Positions 44,262-54,346 are shown, counted from the stretch's first letter. The stretch: DNA of 64,000 nucleotides from Chamaecyparis obtusa (GCA_027943335.1 BSBK01001119.1:165001-229000); one strand, 5' to 3'. Notes: a model not told the origin generated them from the letters alone. Numbers and translations are program-made.

Positions 44262-46986
44262 TCACGAATCCTTATGAATCCAAAACGGGAAAAAAAGAAT
44301 TTCACGAATTCTCGAACCCGAATCCGTCCCCGAACCTGAATTGGCAACTAAGGTTTAATTGGCAAAAATCAGTAAATGGCCAGTTAGGGTCATTTCACAA
44401 AAACACCAAAAAGCTAAAGAATACTTGCTACTGCCATGTTCCATGACATTTCCAAGACAAGTACAAAAGGGGACAATAGGATGTTTTTTTGAGACAACAG
44501 CCAGGAGACAAATTTTTGGGAATGGCAAGTTAGCGTAGAACATATATTGAATATATAGGAAGAAAATTAAACAATATGGTTAACACGGATCAAGGAAGAG
44601 TTTGATATAGTATAACAATAAGATCAAGCTTAGAAATTCTCATAATGCATCAAAATTGAGATTCACTGTTCAATGTTTATCTTTTTCAAATAAAGCAGCA
44701 ATAAAAAAATCACAAAATGTCCAACAATAGGCATAGCAGCAACATCATAGATAAGATACACAACTGTCAACAAATAGACCTCCTACAGTTGAGCCTCATC
44801 TGAAATGTCAATATCAAAATTGGTCTCCTAAGGTTTTTTGAGACAACAACCCAGGAGGCAAACTTTTGGGAATAGCAAGTTAGGTAGAATATATATTGAA
44901 CGTATAGGAAGAAAATTAAACAATATGGTTAACACAAATCAAGGAAGAGTTTGATTTAGTATAAACATTAAGATCCAGTTTAGAAATCCACATAACACAT
45001 CAAAATCGAGATTCCATGTTCAATATTGATCTTTTTCAAGTATATAAGCAATAAAAAAATCACAAAATGTCCAACAATAGGCATAGCAGCAACATCATAG
45101 ATAAAATATACAACTGTCAACAAATAGACCTCCTACAGTTGAGCCTCATCTGAACTGTCAATATCAAAATTGGTATCTTAATTCTGAATCACTCCAAATA
45201 TCAAATTGTGATTCATCGAATGAGACCCCAACCGCTCTCTGCTGCACCTTGCCCTCTCCATAATCAATCTGTTGAGACCCCCATCTAATTTTTCTCGTTT
45301 CTTCTTTTATTTTTGCACAATCTATGGACATTTCAGCATTTCCAGAAAAGTTGGGCCTTCAAAGTGGCTGTTTTGGGGATGCATTCCTCAAACTCTTAGC
45401 AATAGTGGGTGTCCAATGCCATCCCTAAGTCTTGGAAACAACTCCATAGGACGGGGATGTGAAGTTTGGGGCTGGGATGCATCCCCATGTAACATAGCTT
45501 GAATGCACTAGTATGAACACCAACAATCATATATAAGCATCTAACTCCACTTTGGAGAACTATTCATGTTTCTAGAACTCAGCAGATGGTATGAAATGTG
45601 ACTTGTAGTTATTCCACCTTTCTAAACTTAATCTCTCTGGCTAGGGTATTGTTCTTTGTGGCACAATGATAGCGTCATGCATCATCACCAATAAAAATCC
45701 CTTTTTCTGTCTCTTTCTTATTCTAAACAATATAAGATGCTTGATTGAATGATGGATAACCAAGAATAACTTTGTATGCTTCAAGATTGACCATTCAATC
45801 CAATCTTATACACAACCAAATATGTCTTCAATTGTCCAAAGAAGTCGAGTCTTGGCTGTAAGGCTCTAATAATGATTTAGGTTTTAGATGTGGGATATAA
45901 ATGCAGAGCATAAAGACATGGATGCTTCCACTTCTCAGCTTGCAATTGCTGAATTGGAGGAATTGGACAGCAATAATGTTACTGGTGCAGCTGATCCCAT
46001 TGGCCTTGGCACTATTTGTGAATCAACTAATGCCATTGGCATTGAAGAAGAAGAAGAAGAAGAATCCATTAGATGATTGAAACTTAGTATAAAGTTCCAA
46101 TTGTTGCAAGTTGAAAAAATGATACTTGAACTTGATATTATCATTCTAATATTTTGTCATTTTGATGTTGAACTTGAAGTATATGATGCTATGATTACAA
46201 GTTTATGGTGTTTTTGTTGTTTATATGATATTATGTGACATTCTAATCTTAATTCATGCTTACAGGCTGCACGCACACACACACACACATATATGTGTGT
46301 GTGTGTGTGTGCGCTTTTGTACTAACGAACCCAAACCCCATTTCAAAATTTCGCCATATCAGTGAACCAGTTCTTTGAACCCGAACTCGAACTGACAACT
46401 TAGACTTTGAGCAATAGCAATGAATTTGAAGTCTTAATATTATATACTATTATTTAACAAATATTAAATAGGGAGTTGAACATTCCAAAGCCTAGCACAA
46501 TGCAATTACTAGAAACATATTATTGCAACAATAAAATTCATCTTCATTCTTCAAATAGGTAGTCTAGAACCTAATATTAACAGTCACAAAACATGAGTAG
46601 GGTGCTCCTGAATTGAAAATTTCAACTATCTAAATACCTAAGAGGACTCATTAATATATTATTCTATATCATTTGCTGGATTAACAAAATATAAAACAAT
46701 ATGGTAACATGGATCAAAAAGGAAAATGGCAAATAGACAACTAATAAAGACATGAAAATTTCTAAGAAATCAGAAAAATGTAGTCCTAAATAAATTTTTG
46801 GAAACACTGTCATCCTTCTCTCCACTTCCAGCAGGCTACAAGCAGCTTACCATTTCCTTCTGATATCTGATAAAATTTCAGTCCTTCCCCAGAGGGATTT
46901 GGCAAAAGTGGAGGATGCAGAGCATAGAAATCCCCAATAGCAGCAGCAATGGACCCAAAGCAAGCTTTTTCTGTATACCAGTCAAC
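35462..46986 (-). CDS. MLH1: DNA mismatch repair protein MLH1, 3' part of gene (three terminal coding exons)
   Basis: Three minus-strand exons, 46986-46851, 35768-35602 and 35506-35462, join in frame to about 115 C-terminal residues of MLH1, the MutL-alpha subunit that pairs with PMS1 in nuclear mismatch repair and meiotic crossing over. Diagnostic text: HPPLLPNPSGEGLKFY, then REWAIQHVLFPSLKLFLKPP and MASDGTFIQ, ending KIFERC-stop. The FERC terminus is the conserved MLH1 end that contributes to the partner's endonuclease site. All four internal splice sites are GT/AG and phases match (phase 1, then phase 0). No stop or frameshift, so the gene is probably functional. The first intron is 11.1 kb. 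The remaining ~620 N-terminal residues are not found upstream to 64000. Confidence 0.9.
35602..35768 (-). CDS. MLH1: MLH1 penultimate coding exon
   Basis: 167 bp. Acceptor TTTTGCAG ends at 35769, donor CAG|GTTTG with GT at 35600-35601. Begins with the last two bases of an Asp codon whose G comes from the upstream exon (EGN|D). Encodes an acidic linker (NIDEDLIEEAKIKW) and the conserved QREWAIQHVLFPSLKLFLK segment of the C-terminal dimerisation domain. Confidence 0.93.
37531..37791 (+). pseudogene. Unrecognised 86-codon coding-like patch in the MLH1 intron
   Basis: Frame with globular composition (RFAALGDSLDTEICALILE, then SGVTITFDGDVKIELLDVSP). An AG (TTCGTCAG) lies directly upstream, so the patch could be an exon or captured exon fragment on the + strand, antisense to MLH1. 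I do not recognise the family. The last 25 codons (C/Y/F-rich) look like readthrough into non-coding DNA. Confidence 0.25.
38556..38775 (+). pseudogene. RNA polymerase II largest subunit (RPB1) fragment
   Basis: Encodes KTKERAKNVQCALEYTTLRS, the EEDVDFVKSYYEM segment, then, after loss of one A in an A-run near 38730, ISPWLLRIELN followed by G-E. These match a conserved region in the C-terminal third of the catalytic RPB1 subunit, before its heptad repeat. Only about 73 residues are present, without introns. The reading frame ends exactly where the copia-type LTR begins at 38776. It is on the strand opposite MLH1. Captured fragment, not a gene. Confidence 0.85.
38776..40555 (+). repeat. Copia-type LTR, 1.78 kb
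   Basis: Starts TGATATTCCTTGATG after GGGGAGAT and ends GTGTGCTCTTCA. Features usual for plant Ty1/copia LTRs: GTTTTCTCCCATATTGGG, TTTCCACGTAAA and a C-rich ATTCACCCCCCTCC near the 3' end. GGAGTTGGTGCTC repeats lie upstream of these. The same 3' end occurs inverted at 50922-51190. The body is AT-rich with many GCAGCGG, ACAGCAT and TCGAAGG words. No matching duplication of flanks (GAGAT versus CATGC), so it is not a simple solo-LTR insertion. Confidence 0.6.
40563..42147 (+). pseudogene. Chimeric ORF: PDS5 cohesin-cofactor fragment + zinc knuckle + coiled coil
   Basis: From 40563 the frame reads like PDS5, the HEAT-repeat regulator of cohesin: DVRLSVASCLSEVTRITAPI, VFQLIVDGL, then after a frameshift near 40735 FDKQVKTLELVAS and MTILSSILDEDSDICKQL (to about 41075). 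CGA-to-TGA gives a stop before DVRL. Beyond this, in the same frame as the second PDS5 piece, follow a gag-type knuckle C-X2-C-X7-H-X-C (CFLCQEGWSQGHVC, about 41164-41205), a TAG at 41362, acidic text, and a long coiled coil (about 41640-41950). The frame ends at 42147. No introns. The 470-codon second frame has a single stop, suggesting the fusion was once translated. Confidence 0.7.
42148..43055 (+). other. 3' internal part of the chimeric element
   Basis: Open frames of about 90-120 codons overlap between 42447 and 42860 (GDVWLFCLWDPRRAYS; FSPAYDGKGTGDPSW), but none continues the upstream ORF cleanly. Probably untranslated or frameshifted element sequence. Ends in a purine-rich tract before the LTR start at 43056. 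Confidence 0.35.
43041..43067 (+). other. Polypurine-like tract and LTR start
   Basis: CCGGGAAGGGATGAT followed by TGTAATGTCCCC at 43056. The same 12-base start occurs at 49600, and its inverted form ends the LTRs at 34313 and 54343. Marks the beginning of a 3' LTR downstream of the chimeric ORF. I could not locate the right end of this LTR. Confidence 0.5.
44188..44260 (+). repeat. (AT)n microsatellite, 73 bp
   Basis: Uninterrupted AT repeat in the MLH1 intron. Open frames running through it (runs of YIYI) are artefacts. Confidence 0.95.
44485..45180 (+). repeat. 349-bp tandem duplication
   Basis: Two adjacent, highly similar copies beginning TTTTTTGAGACAACA (44485 and 44834). Shared blocks include AGGCATAGCAGCAACATCAT and ACCTCCTACAGTTGAGCC. 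Differences are scattered substitutions and few indels. Non-coding, in the MLH1 intron. Confidence 0.9.
45888..46076 (+). CDS. Small acidic ORF, 62 codons, unknown
   Basis: ATG-initiated, ending in a run of glutamates (IGIEEEEEEESIR). Preceded by GGTTTTAG, which could be a splice acceptor. No family recognised. Possibly the last exon of a degraded transposase or chance. Confidence 0.2.
   Translation: MWDINAEHKDMDASTSQLAIAELEELDSNNVTGAADPIGLGTICESTNAIGIEEEEEEESIR
46270..46313 (+). repeat. (CA)n(TA)n(TG)n palindromic microsatellite
   Basis: A CA run passes through ATATAT into a TG run, so the whole 44 bp is self-complementary and can form one hairpin. Likely unstable. About 540 bp from the MLH1 exon at 46851. 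Confidence 0.9.
46851..46986 (-). CDS. MLH1: MLH1 antepenultimate coding exon
   Basis: 136 bp, 45 codons plus one base. Acceptor CCTGAAG with AG at 46988-46987, donor AATG|GTAAGC at 46850. Encodes VDWYTEKACF, the small-residue helix SIAAAIGDFYAL and HPPLLPNPSGEGLKFY, a strongly conserved part of the MLH1 C-terminal domain. The single-base overhang G pairs with AT of the next exon to restore Asp. Confidence 0.92.
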
Positions 46987-48235
46987 CTTCAGGAAAATAA
47001 ATTCATGTCTTAGAATTAAGATCTCTATTTTAACAGATAAAAGCCTGAAGCAAGATAAGCATGTTTAAACTAAAAAAAATAAAAATAGTCTAGTGTATTG
47101 ACACTCTAAAAGATCCTAAACACAAATAAAATATCAAATGATCTCAATAAGAAAAATACCCATGTTAACTGTTTTCTCCAAACAAATAATGGAAATGACT
47201 GCAAATGGAGGAAACCAAACATCAATAAGGGTTTTCACAGTGTTTGCACAGTGTGCTTCTTAACACAATTTACAATATACTTTGTTGATCACACTCGATA
47301 CCCAAATAACAAATCAAGGAAATAATAATTTCTGTTGCTCCCATGGAGAAAGTTGTTTATGGATCAATGGCTAAAAATAAATATTTTAACACCTTAAAAA
47401 TGTTGGCAACACTTTGCATAGTCATTGAACTTGGAATTCGCAAGCTGATTTTGGATTTGGACAAAGATTTTGGCACTCATATTTGATAGACTCATAAAAT
47501 TGAAAAAACCATTAAATATAAGATATTTTTTTAGATTTAATTTTTTTCTACATATTACTAAATCAACTTTAAAGATATGATAAAACCAATCAATTATAAG
47601 CTAGTTTTATCATACAAGTATACATCCAGCAAACCAGGGATGTTTCCTAAAGTTATTCAAAACCCTACTCCATATTTTCATTTCTAATTTTGAGACCTCG
47701 ATAGAATGGTATGTCTTAAAAGACTCAATTCACAGAAGAATACAACCAGTATTGATATGAAAATTGGCAGAGAAATTGTTGTAGTTGGGGCAATTCCAAA
47801 ACATCAACATAGATATCATTGATAAAGAAGGGGGAAGTAATAAGTGCACTAATAACGCCCCATAGAAAGCAACAGAGTACAGAGGACATCTTACAGCCTA
47901 TGGTTCTGAAGGATTGACCTAATGGGGCGATTCTTAACAATGAATCATTTATTCCACTAAGAGTTGACAGGACATACAGAAATGGGAGGAAAAGGCTAGA
48001 CTTGATAGCCTATAATTCCACAGAAGGTTTTGTGCACAAAATGATTTTGATTATTTTGAAGTTTCACGTTGCACTGAAGAACATATTAGGAGATTAAATA
48101 ATCAAGGTTAACAGATGTTTCTCTCAGGCAGACCTAGCAAGCAAGCAAGAAACAAATTATATTAATGTCCCCGAATTTCCTCGTAGGAGCAATCATGAAA
48201 AGAAACTGAAGTAGTATAGCAGAAGGTGATGGGTA

Positions 48236-48392
48236 GTGTAAATATGTTACATATAGTCTTCAAATTTCTGTAAAGAAAGGTGTGAAGACACTTAGATATA
48301 GACTTAGGGACTTCATGTAAATATGTTACATATAGTCTTCAAATTTTTGTAAAGAAAGGAGGTGTGTAGACACTTAGATGGACTTAGGGACT
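48236..48392 (+). repeat. 79-bp tandem duplication
   Basis: TGTAAATATGTTACATATAG and the following ~59 bp occur twice with minor differences (48237 and 48316). Confidence 0.85.
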
Positions 48393-49242
48393 TCTAATGC
48401 ATAGTTTAAGCACTCGGTGAGTTGCTAGGTACTTCCAAGTTTATTTTCATCTCAAGTTTTTGCAAGAAAAAATTGTTGATTTTTTGCAGTGAAGTCTTGG
48501 TGAGTTTAGAGGCAAGAATTTTCCAAGTCCAAGATAAAAACTCACAATGTGCAAGACAAACGTTTGGATGCAGGAAGAACATGGAAAAGCCTATGTAAAA
48601 AATGTGATTATTGGCTTTAGAAGCCTTTTTGCCCAAGGTAAGCAAACAAACTAGCAGCGTAGTTGTGCAAACTGAAAGGATTTTATAGTGCATTGAAAGG
48701 TCTGCATGGTCTTTAAAGCCTTCATATGGGCTACCCCTCAATCCCATTGGGGGTGCTACACCTAGATCTCTACCCAAACCCCAACCAGACTCATTTGACA
48801 AATTTATCTATATTTTGAATGAATGAATGAATTTTTTAAGGAATTTAAGTTTCTTTTAAGTTGCACGACACAACTATGTGCAAAGTCTTTTGTAGGGTGC
48901 AAGGCACACAAGTATATTACACTTGTGCAAGGTTAAGCATTGAATAGAGCTTGCTTTAGGTTGAAGTGCACTTGGTTGGTCTCACAAAGTACCACACGTC
49001 ATACTACCGCACATCCACAACTTTTCTAAGTTGACAAGTCTCTAGAAGCTAGTTGTTAGTTGACAAATTGAATCCAGTAATAAGGTGGCGCCATCGAATT
49101 CTTTGGCTATCAAAATATCAGAAGAAAGGCATTATGATGATCTTTAGATCTTTTGCAATCATAGATTTGAGCATACCAAATTAGCAAGATTTTGCCACAT
49201 GTCAGTTGATCCCAATCTCTCAAATAGTAACTAGCAAAACCT

Positions 49243-49496
49243 CAAAAAATGCATGAAAAACAAAAGATTGATCTCTTAATCCCAATGCCTATTGTTTTCC
49301 TTCACCTAATACCTACAACACATTGCCATGTATCTATTTGAAGATTAGGAGATTCTAACAAAGCAACTTCAAAAAATGCATGAAACACAAAAGTTTGATC
49401 TCTTAATCCCAATGCCTATTGATTTCCTTCATCTAATACCTACAACACATTGCCATGTATCTATTTGAAGATTAGGAGATTCTAACAAGGCACTAC
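49243..49496 (+). repeat. 127-bp tandem duplication
   Basis: CAAAAAATGCATGAAA...GATTCTAACAA occurs twice, starting 49243 and 49370, with very few substitutions. Recent. Confidence 0.88.
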
Positions 49497-50921
49497 CAAT
49501 GTTTGTTAAGGAAGCAACCATATATGATCATGTAGATTAAAAACATGTGTAATGTTGGCGTGTGTTTAATGAGGATCGTTATGGAAAGGTAGAAACATGT
49601 GTAATGTCCCCAGTCCCATTCAAGACAATATTGGTCTTCTCTCCATCTGACTGATTTAACCAAACAAATCTCATACACACTCTTTCAGATTTTAGATCTC
49701 AAATGTAGCAGGTTATGCATGCTTATACTATGTATGGGAAAATAACAATAATCAGACCATCCAAATAGAGATCATTGGACTTAGTATGTACATCTTTGCA
49801 TTCCTCCTCACATACATTTAGTCAAACATATTGCATGCTCCTTGTTCTAAAGGCTTCCTTTGAATATTGACTACATTTCAGATTCATTTCTAGTTGTGAA
49901 TATTTTAACTGTTTATTATTGATGCCACATGAATGTGGAGATACAATTTATATACATTCAATGAAAATCTTAAGCATAGCATAAACTTAGCCTGACCTTA
50001 TCTGAATGTCCAGTGCTTCTGAGAACTTGAAGAACATTATTATATCTCTCCAAATATGGTCAGCGACTAATACTGCTCCAACACAAGATGAAGCTCGAGA
50101 TGCACAAGGATGAATCGTGCCACTATTATTCTGGGTGCAGCATTCTGGAATGACAGTGCTGTTAATGATATTTTAGCAGGTTCATTTTCACACAATCATG
50201 CAGACATTGCTGCGACTCTTCAGAAATTCATGCCATGATTACAATGCCCTCAATATCAATCACAAATAGTTGTGCCTCTATTTTCACCTCCACAAATTGG
50301 TAGATAACCACGCCCCAAGCTGTGATAGACAAGGGAAGCCAAAGTGCATATGCACAAACTCACATCCAACCTTCAGTAGCCGAGCTGATGGAAGATGAAT
50401 CGTAGTTACCACTAAATTATGCCAAACCTCAATGTCAAACCAATAAAGGAAATCACAATCCTAGAATGGCCTCCATATAAACATTAAGGGTTGCGCCTAA
50501 GCACTCAAACAAGCCTTTTGTTTTGGAAGGAAGACCATGCATAGGTTCCTCAACTCAAACTTGTGCTTCGGGAGCAGGAATAATAATCAGCCGATGCATT
50601 AATGTTTTCCATTGGATGTAAGTCAAATCATAATCCCCCCCTCCATTGAATGATTTCAAATGTCTTTATATATCATGTAAATTGGAAAGATAGATTGCGT
50701 ACCAAGAGACACGTCCCATGACTATTCATAATCACCTCCGTGTCTTCCCATACTTGTCAATTATGGGATATTACCTCATTGATAATAATTGTTGTCCTTT
50801 ATATGTTTAGACTTATTAACTAGTTGATATTATCCTAAGTCGATAGTCATGAAATATGGTTAAATATTACTTTGATTAAATATCTTCAATTAAATATTAA
50901 ACTATTACTTTGAGACAAGTT

Positions 50922-51345
50922 TGAAGAGCACACAACAAATACTGATAGAGGGGGGTTAATCAGTATTTGAAAATTTTTAAGTATTGAAAACTTTGAATCT
51001 CATAAAACATGAAAGAAGCAACCACAAAGAAATAGACACTATATCTCTCATGGAAAACCCTTTCGGGTAAAACACCATGCAATACTAAGCTGTCATTAAC
51101 AAAGAATAGGCACCAACCCAAAATACAGATGTGAGAGCACCAACTCCCCTTGCAGTGCCAACTTCAAACTGCTGGAGCACCAACTCCAATTACAATCAGA
51201 TTAGAAAGAATTTTAATTTGCAGAAATCTTCAACAGACTTTTTGAACAAAATATCATCAGACTTTTCAGGGCCAGAACAACAATATTTAATCTTCTTATC
51301 ACAGGAAATATCATTACCCTTCAATATGCGCTCATTGCCAATATT
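50922..51345 (-). repeat. Copia-type LTR fragment, copy A
   Basis: Read on the minus strand it ends ATACTGATTAACCCCCCTC...TGTGCTCTTCA, like the LTR at 38776-40555, with GGGGAGTTGGTGCTC and GGGTTGGTGCCTA upstream. The part 51010-51345 recurs at 52328-52661. Confidence 0.65.
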
Positions 51346-51597
51346 CAATACCTCTGCATTTTCATTTTTATTCCCCAAAATATAACAAAGGCACTCAACA
51401 TAAAGCTCATTTTTTTAAAACTGGGTTCAAAAATGATATTGCCTATGCTCCCATGACCACAATAACACCTGAGATCAAACTTCACACTCGTATTTAAAAC
51501 CTTTTAAATATTTAAAACTTGAAACCTCATAAAACATGAAAGAAGTGTTGATGTTTTGTAGCTTCTGTCGGATAAAACCTTGAGATAAAAACTATAA

Positions 51598-51600
<3 letters not shown>

Positions 51601-51645
<45 letters not shown>
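51601..51645 (+). repeat. (TA)n microsatellite
   Basis: 45 bp of TA. A second AT run lies at 51687-51708. Confidence 0.95.
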
Positions 51646-51648
<3 letters not shown>

Positions 51649-52004
51649 GTAATTTTTGGAGAAATTAAAATAATAATGATTCAAAGATATATATATATAT
51701 ATATATATTTTTATATGGCTATATATAATCAATGGTTATTATTTTAATCACATAATAATTCCGATCTCATATAAATCAGATTGACCAACTGAATATTTAG
51801 AGGTTATTACTTGCAGATTATTGGAATTTCATGTTTCATATAGGATCCCGATCTAGCATCATTATCAGTGATCATTTCCAAATTGGATATTATTTATTTG
51901 TGCAAGATAAATACAGATCGAACTTGGTAAGAATTTATGTTTATTAAGTAACAAACCTCGATTAGAGATTGGGTGTTTAGTTGAGATGAAAAGGCACAAT
52001 TCAT

Positions 52005-52069
52005 GAGACATCTCATGAACGGACATGCCTCCACTTTGTGGAGACATGTCCGCTCATGGGATGTGTCTC
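52005..52069 (+). promoter_or_regulatory. Long imperfect hairpin next to a TATA element
   Basis: Arms of about 30 bp (52005-52034 and 52038-52069) with a TTT loop. The core GGACATG-CTCCAC / GTGGAG-CATGTCC pairs almost perfectly. TTATATA follows at 52074. Position inside the candidate LTR suggests a U3 enhancer or regulatory palindrome. Confidence 0.6.
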
Positions 52070-52327
52070 TTCCTTATATATTTAATGCAGATCCGATCCA
52101 CAATTGGAGACATTGAAATTAAAAAATGTTCTGTTCTTGTAGATCGAATACCATTAAGGAAAATTCAGACTTGTGAATTCATGTTCTCAATATTGATTTG
52201 GCATCAACTTCATATTTATCAAGTTTCAATATTCTGATTATAATCTGCAAGAAAGTACAGTGATTGTAAGAATCATATTCTGCAAATAGAAAAGCCATAG
52301 ATAGATCAAATCTGAAAGAAATTTAAC

Positions 52328-52661
52328 AAGAAGCAACCACAAAGACATAAACACGAGATTTCTCATGGAAAATTCTTATGGGTAAAAAACCACGACATGC
52401 TAAACTTTCATTAACAAAGAATGGACACCAACCCAAAATACAGATGTGAGAGCACCAACTCCCCTTGAAGCACCAACTTCAAATTGTTGGAGCACCAATT
52501 CCAGTTACAATCAAATTAGAAAGAATTTTAATATGCAGAAATCTACAACATACTTTTTGAACAAAATATCATCAGACCTTTCGGGGCCAAAACAAAAATA
52601 TTTAATCTTATTATCACAAGAAATATCATTTCCCTTCAATATGCACTTATTGCCAATGTTG
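52328..52661 (-). repeat. Copia-type LTR fragment, copy B
   Basis: About 335 bp matching 51010-51345 in the same orientation, 1318 bp away (shared AAGAAGCAACCACAAAGA, CAAAATATCATCAGAC). More diverged than the tandem duplications. Either remnants of two LTRs or a segmental duplication. Confidence 0.7.
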
Positions 52662-52972
52662 GATGGATATTTTGCAACTGACAGTTTTTAAGGATCAATT
52701 GCAAAACAATGGTTCCAGCCACAGTGTGTGAGACGCAGTCTCCTAATTATAAGGGAGGGCTCCCACTTCTTATTGCTACTAGAATCAACAAAACACTTAA
52801 CTACTTCTATTTACACTAAACTAAACTAGGGTAGGACATTCATCCTATTCTCTTATTTCAAAATAGATGTTACCATTACAATGCGATCTTTAATCAATGG
52901 TGTATTTCACTTACAAAGTATTCGTTGGAGCAATAATATTGATAAACAAAAAAGATTAGACGTAAGAATAAC

Positions 52973-53271
52973 CTTCAGCGTACCAGTAACTTAAGACTTC
53001 ACAAAAGCTCAAATTCTTTCAGTGACCCCTTATGAGAATAAAAATGAAACACGCGTGTCACTCAATGTCTCCAACATGTATTTCGCCTTGCATTGCACAA
53101 ACGAATAAAACAAAGCAGCACAAAGTCTTCAACGTACCAGTAACTTAAGACTTCACAAAAGCTCAAAGTCTTTCAGTGACCTTATGAGAACATGCATGTC
53201 ACTCAATGTCTCCAACATGTATTTCGCCTTGCATTGCACAAACGAATAAAACAAAGCAGCACAAAGTCTAC
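52973..53271 (+). repeat. ~154-bp tandem duplication
   Basis: CTTCAGCGTACCAGTAACTT...AAAGCAGCACAAAGTCT occurs at 52973 and 53127. The second copy lacks about 9 bp around the ACACGCGTGTCAC segment. Confidence 0.85.
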
Positions 53272-53629
53272 AGGCTATTTTCTTACTTGAGCATTCTATG
53301 TTAATCTCAGCTTTGATAAGCAACTCAAAGTCTACAACACCAAATTTGAAACCAAATTATAAGGCACAATGTCATATACCCTCCACTGTAACCTTCTCAT
53401 TCACAACTGCATTCTCACATAATCATGCCACCGCATATATACTAAGCATCGGCCCTGCATAGGATCACTGAGCACATATTGCAACATGATCACTTGACAG
53501 CATATTAATATTATACCATAATTGCATTGCATTCGTGTTATATATCCGCACTTACCATATTCTTCATATGATCGCACTATGATTGCGATTACCATTACAT
53601 TGCATAACTAAACATGGAGGCATGATTAA

Positions 53630-53686
53630 TAAGGTAATCAGTAATATCTGATTACCACAATAATCATTTTATGATTATTGTGGTAA
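53630..53686 (+). repeat. Adjacent perfect hairpins
   Basis: GGTAATCAG-TAATAT-CTGATTACC overlaps a second stem with 16-bp perfect arms, TTACCACAATAATCAT (53652-53667) and its complement (53671-53686), with loop TTT. Non-coding, within the candidate LTR. Could be a small foldback insertion. Confidence 0.75.
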
Positions 53687-54346
53687 CCTTTCATAATTAG
53701 AGGGTGACTCTTCATATGCACCTCTTCCCTTCATCATGCGCATAAATATTGACGACCACATCATTTGGTAAAAACATGAATTGGAGAATATAATATGTAT
53801 TGTATCCTTTGTGGATCACTCTATTGTAGAGCTTATTATCTTTAGCAATCATCGGTGCAAGCACATAAAGATCAGCCAGAGACAACATCATACTTGAAGC
53901 ACATTTATATTGATATATTAAAGATGGTTTTCACATTATTCAGAGGATAATAATATTGACATATCAGATATAGCCTATTACAAAATTCAGTGCACATTGT
54001 TATTATTGTACCAGAGACGGCCTACATACTCGCATGTTATCAATTGTATATCAGAGACAGCAATACTAGGTACTGAGATCACTCTCAGTTGAGCATATAA
54101 TTATTTGCATATCAGACACAACCATCATATATTATTGATAGATTATTATGCAATCATTATCATTATATAGCAGTGTATGCATTTGGAATCAAGCATCATT
54201 CAAAATATCAGTCATCATTTGTAACAGCAGATGCATTTGGAATTAAGTATCATACAATAGTATTTGTTTTATCAACAATTGTTGTATATTCCTTGAATTG
54301 TAAAATTACTAGTGTCTCAGTTTATATAAAAAGGGACATTACAAAT

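Larger units (their letters stand above)
44305..46412. mobile_element. Candidate degraded DNA transposon bounded by CGAACCCGAA motifs
   Basis: CGAACCCGAATCC...GGCAACTAAGG (about 44312-44352) and CGAACCC...GAACTCGAACTGACAACTTAG (about 46326-46407) are related end-like motifs, each following a microsatellite. They are in direct, not inverted, orientation, which is unusual for a transposon. A small acidic ORF at 45888-46076 lies between. Similar CGAGTC-rich text occurs near 21530-21670. Weak evidence. Confidence 0.25.
35769..46850 (-). other. Giant MLH1 intron (11.1 kb) filled with transposon and captured sequences
   Basis: Bounded by a donor GTAAGC at 46850-46845 and the acceptor TTTTGCAG at 35769. 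Inside, on the + strand, are an RPB1 fragment, a copia-type LTR, a PDS5 chimera and the start of another LTR. AT and CA/TG microsatellites and tandem duplications are also present. Long intron tolerance of this kind is characteristic of conifers and other gymnosperms. Nothing recognised in 35769-37530 or 37800-38555. Confidence 0.8.
46987..49599. other. Presumed MLH1 intron, non-coding
   Basis: I searched the minus strand for the preceding MLH1 exon (the residues before VDW, typically ...RLGNE) and did not find it. Contains tandem duplications at 48236-48392 (period 79) and 49243-49496 (period 127). The 131-codon minus frame at 48406-48801 has no recognised homology. Confidence 0.45.
49600..54343 (+). 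repeat. Candidate 5' LTR with nested copia-LTR pieces
   Basis: Starts TGTAATGTCCCC at 49600 and ends GGGACATTACA at 54343, three bases before a Met-type primer site. A GTCTCTTC plus TATATA promoter-like block lies at 52060-52080. The 4.7-kb span is too long for this LTR type (the solo LTR at 21905 is 2.3 kb). The excess is at least partly the inverted copia-LTR sequence at 50922-52661 and a 154-bp tandem duplication at 52973-53271. The right end is well supported by the primer site, the left end only by its terminal motif. Confidence 0.45.

Noticed and set aside
35462..46986. MLH1 exons as a processed pseudogene or captured fragment
   Set aside because: Introns with GT/AG borders are retained, phases agree and no damaging mutation is present.
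48406..48801. 131-codon minus frame as a possible MLH1 upstream exon
   Set aside because: Shows none of the residues expected before VDW in MLH1 and has no suitable splice sites.
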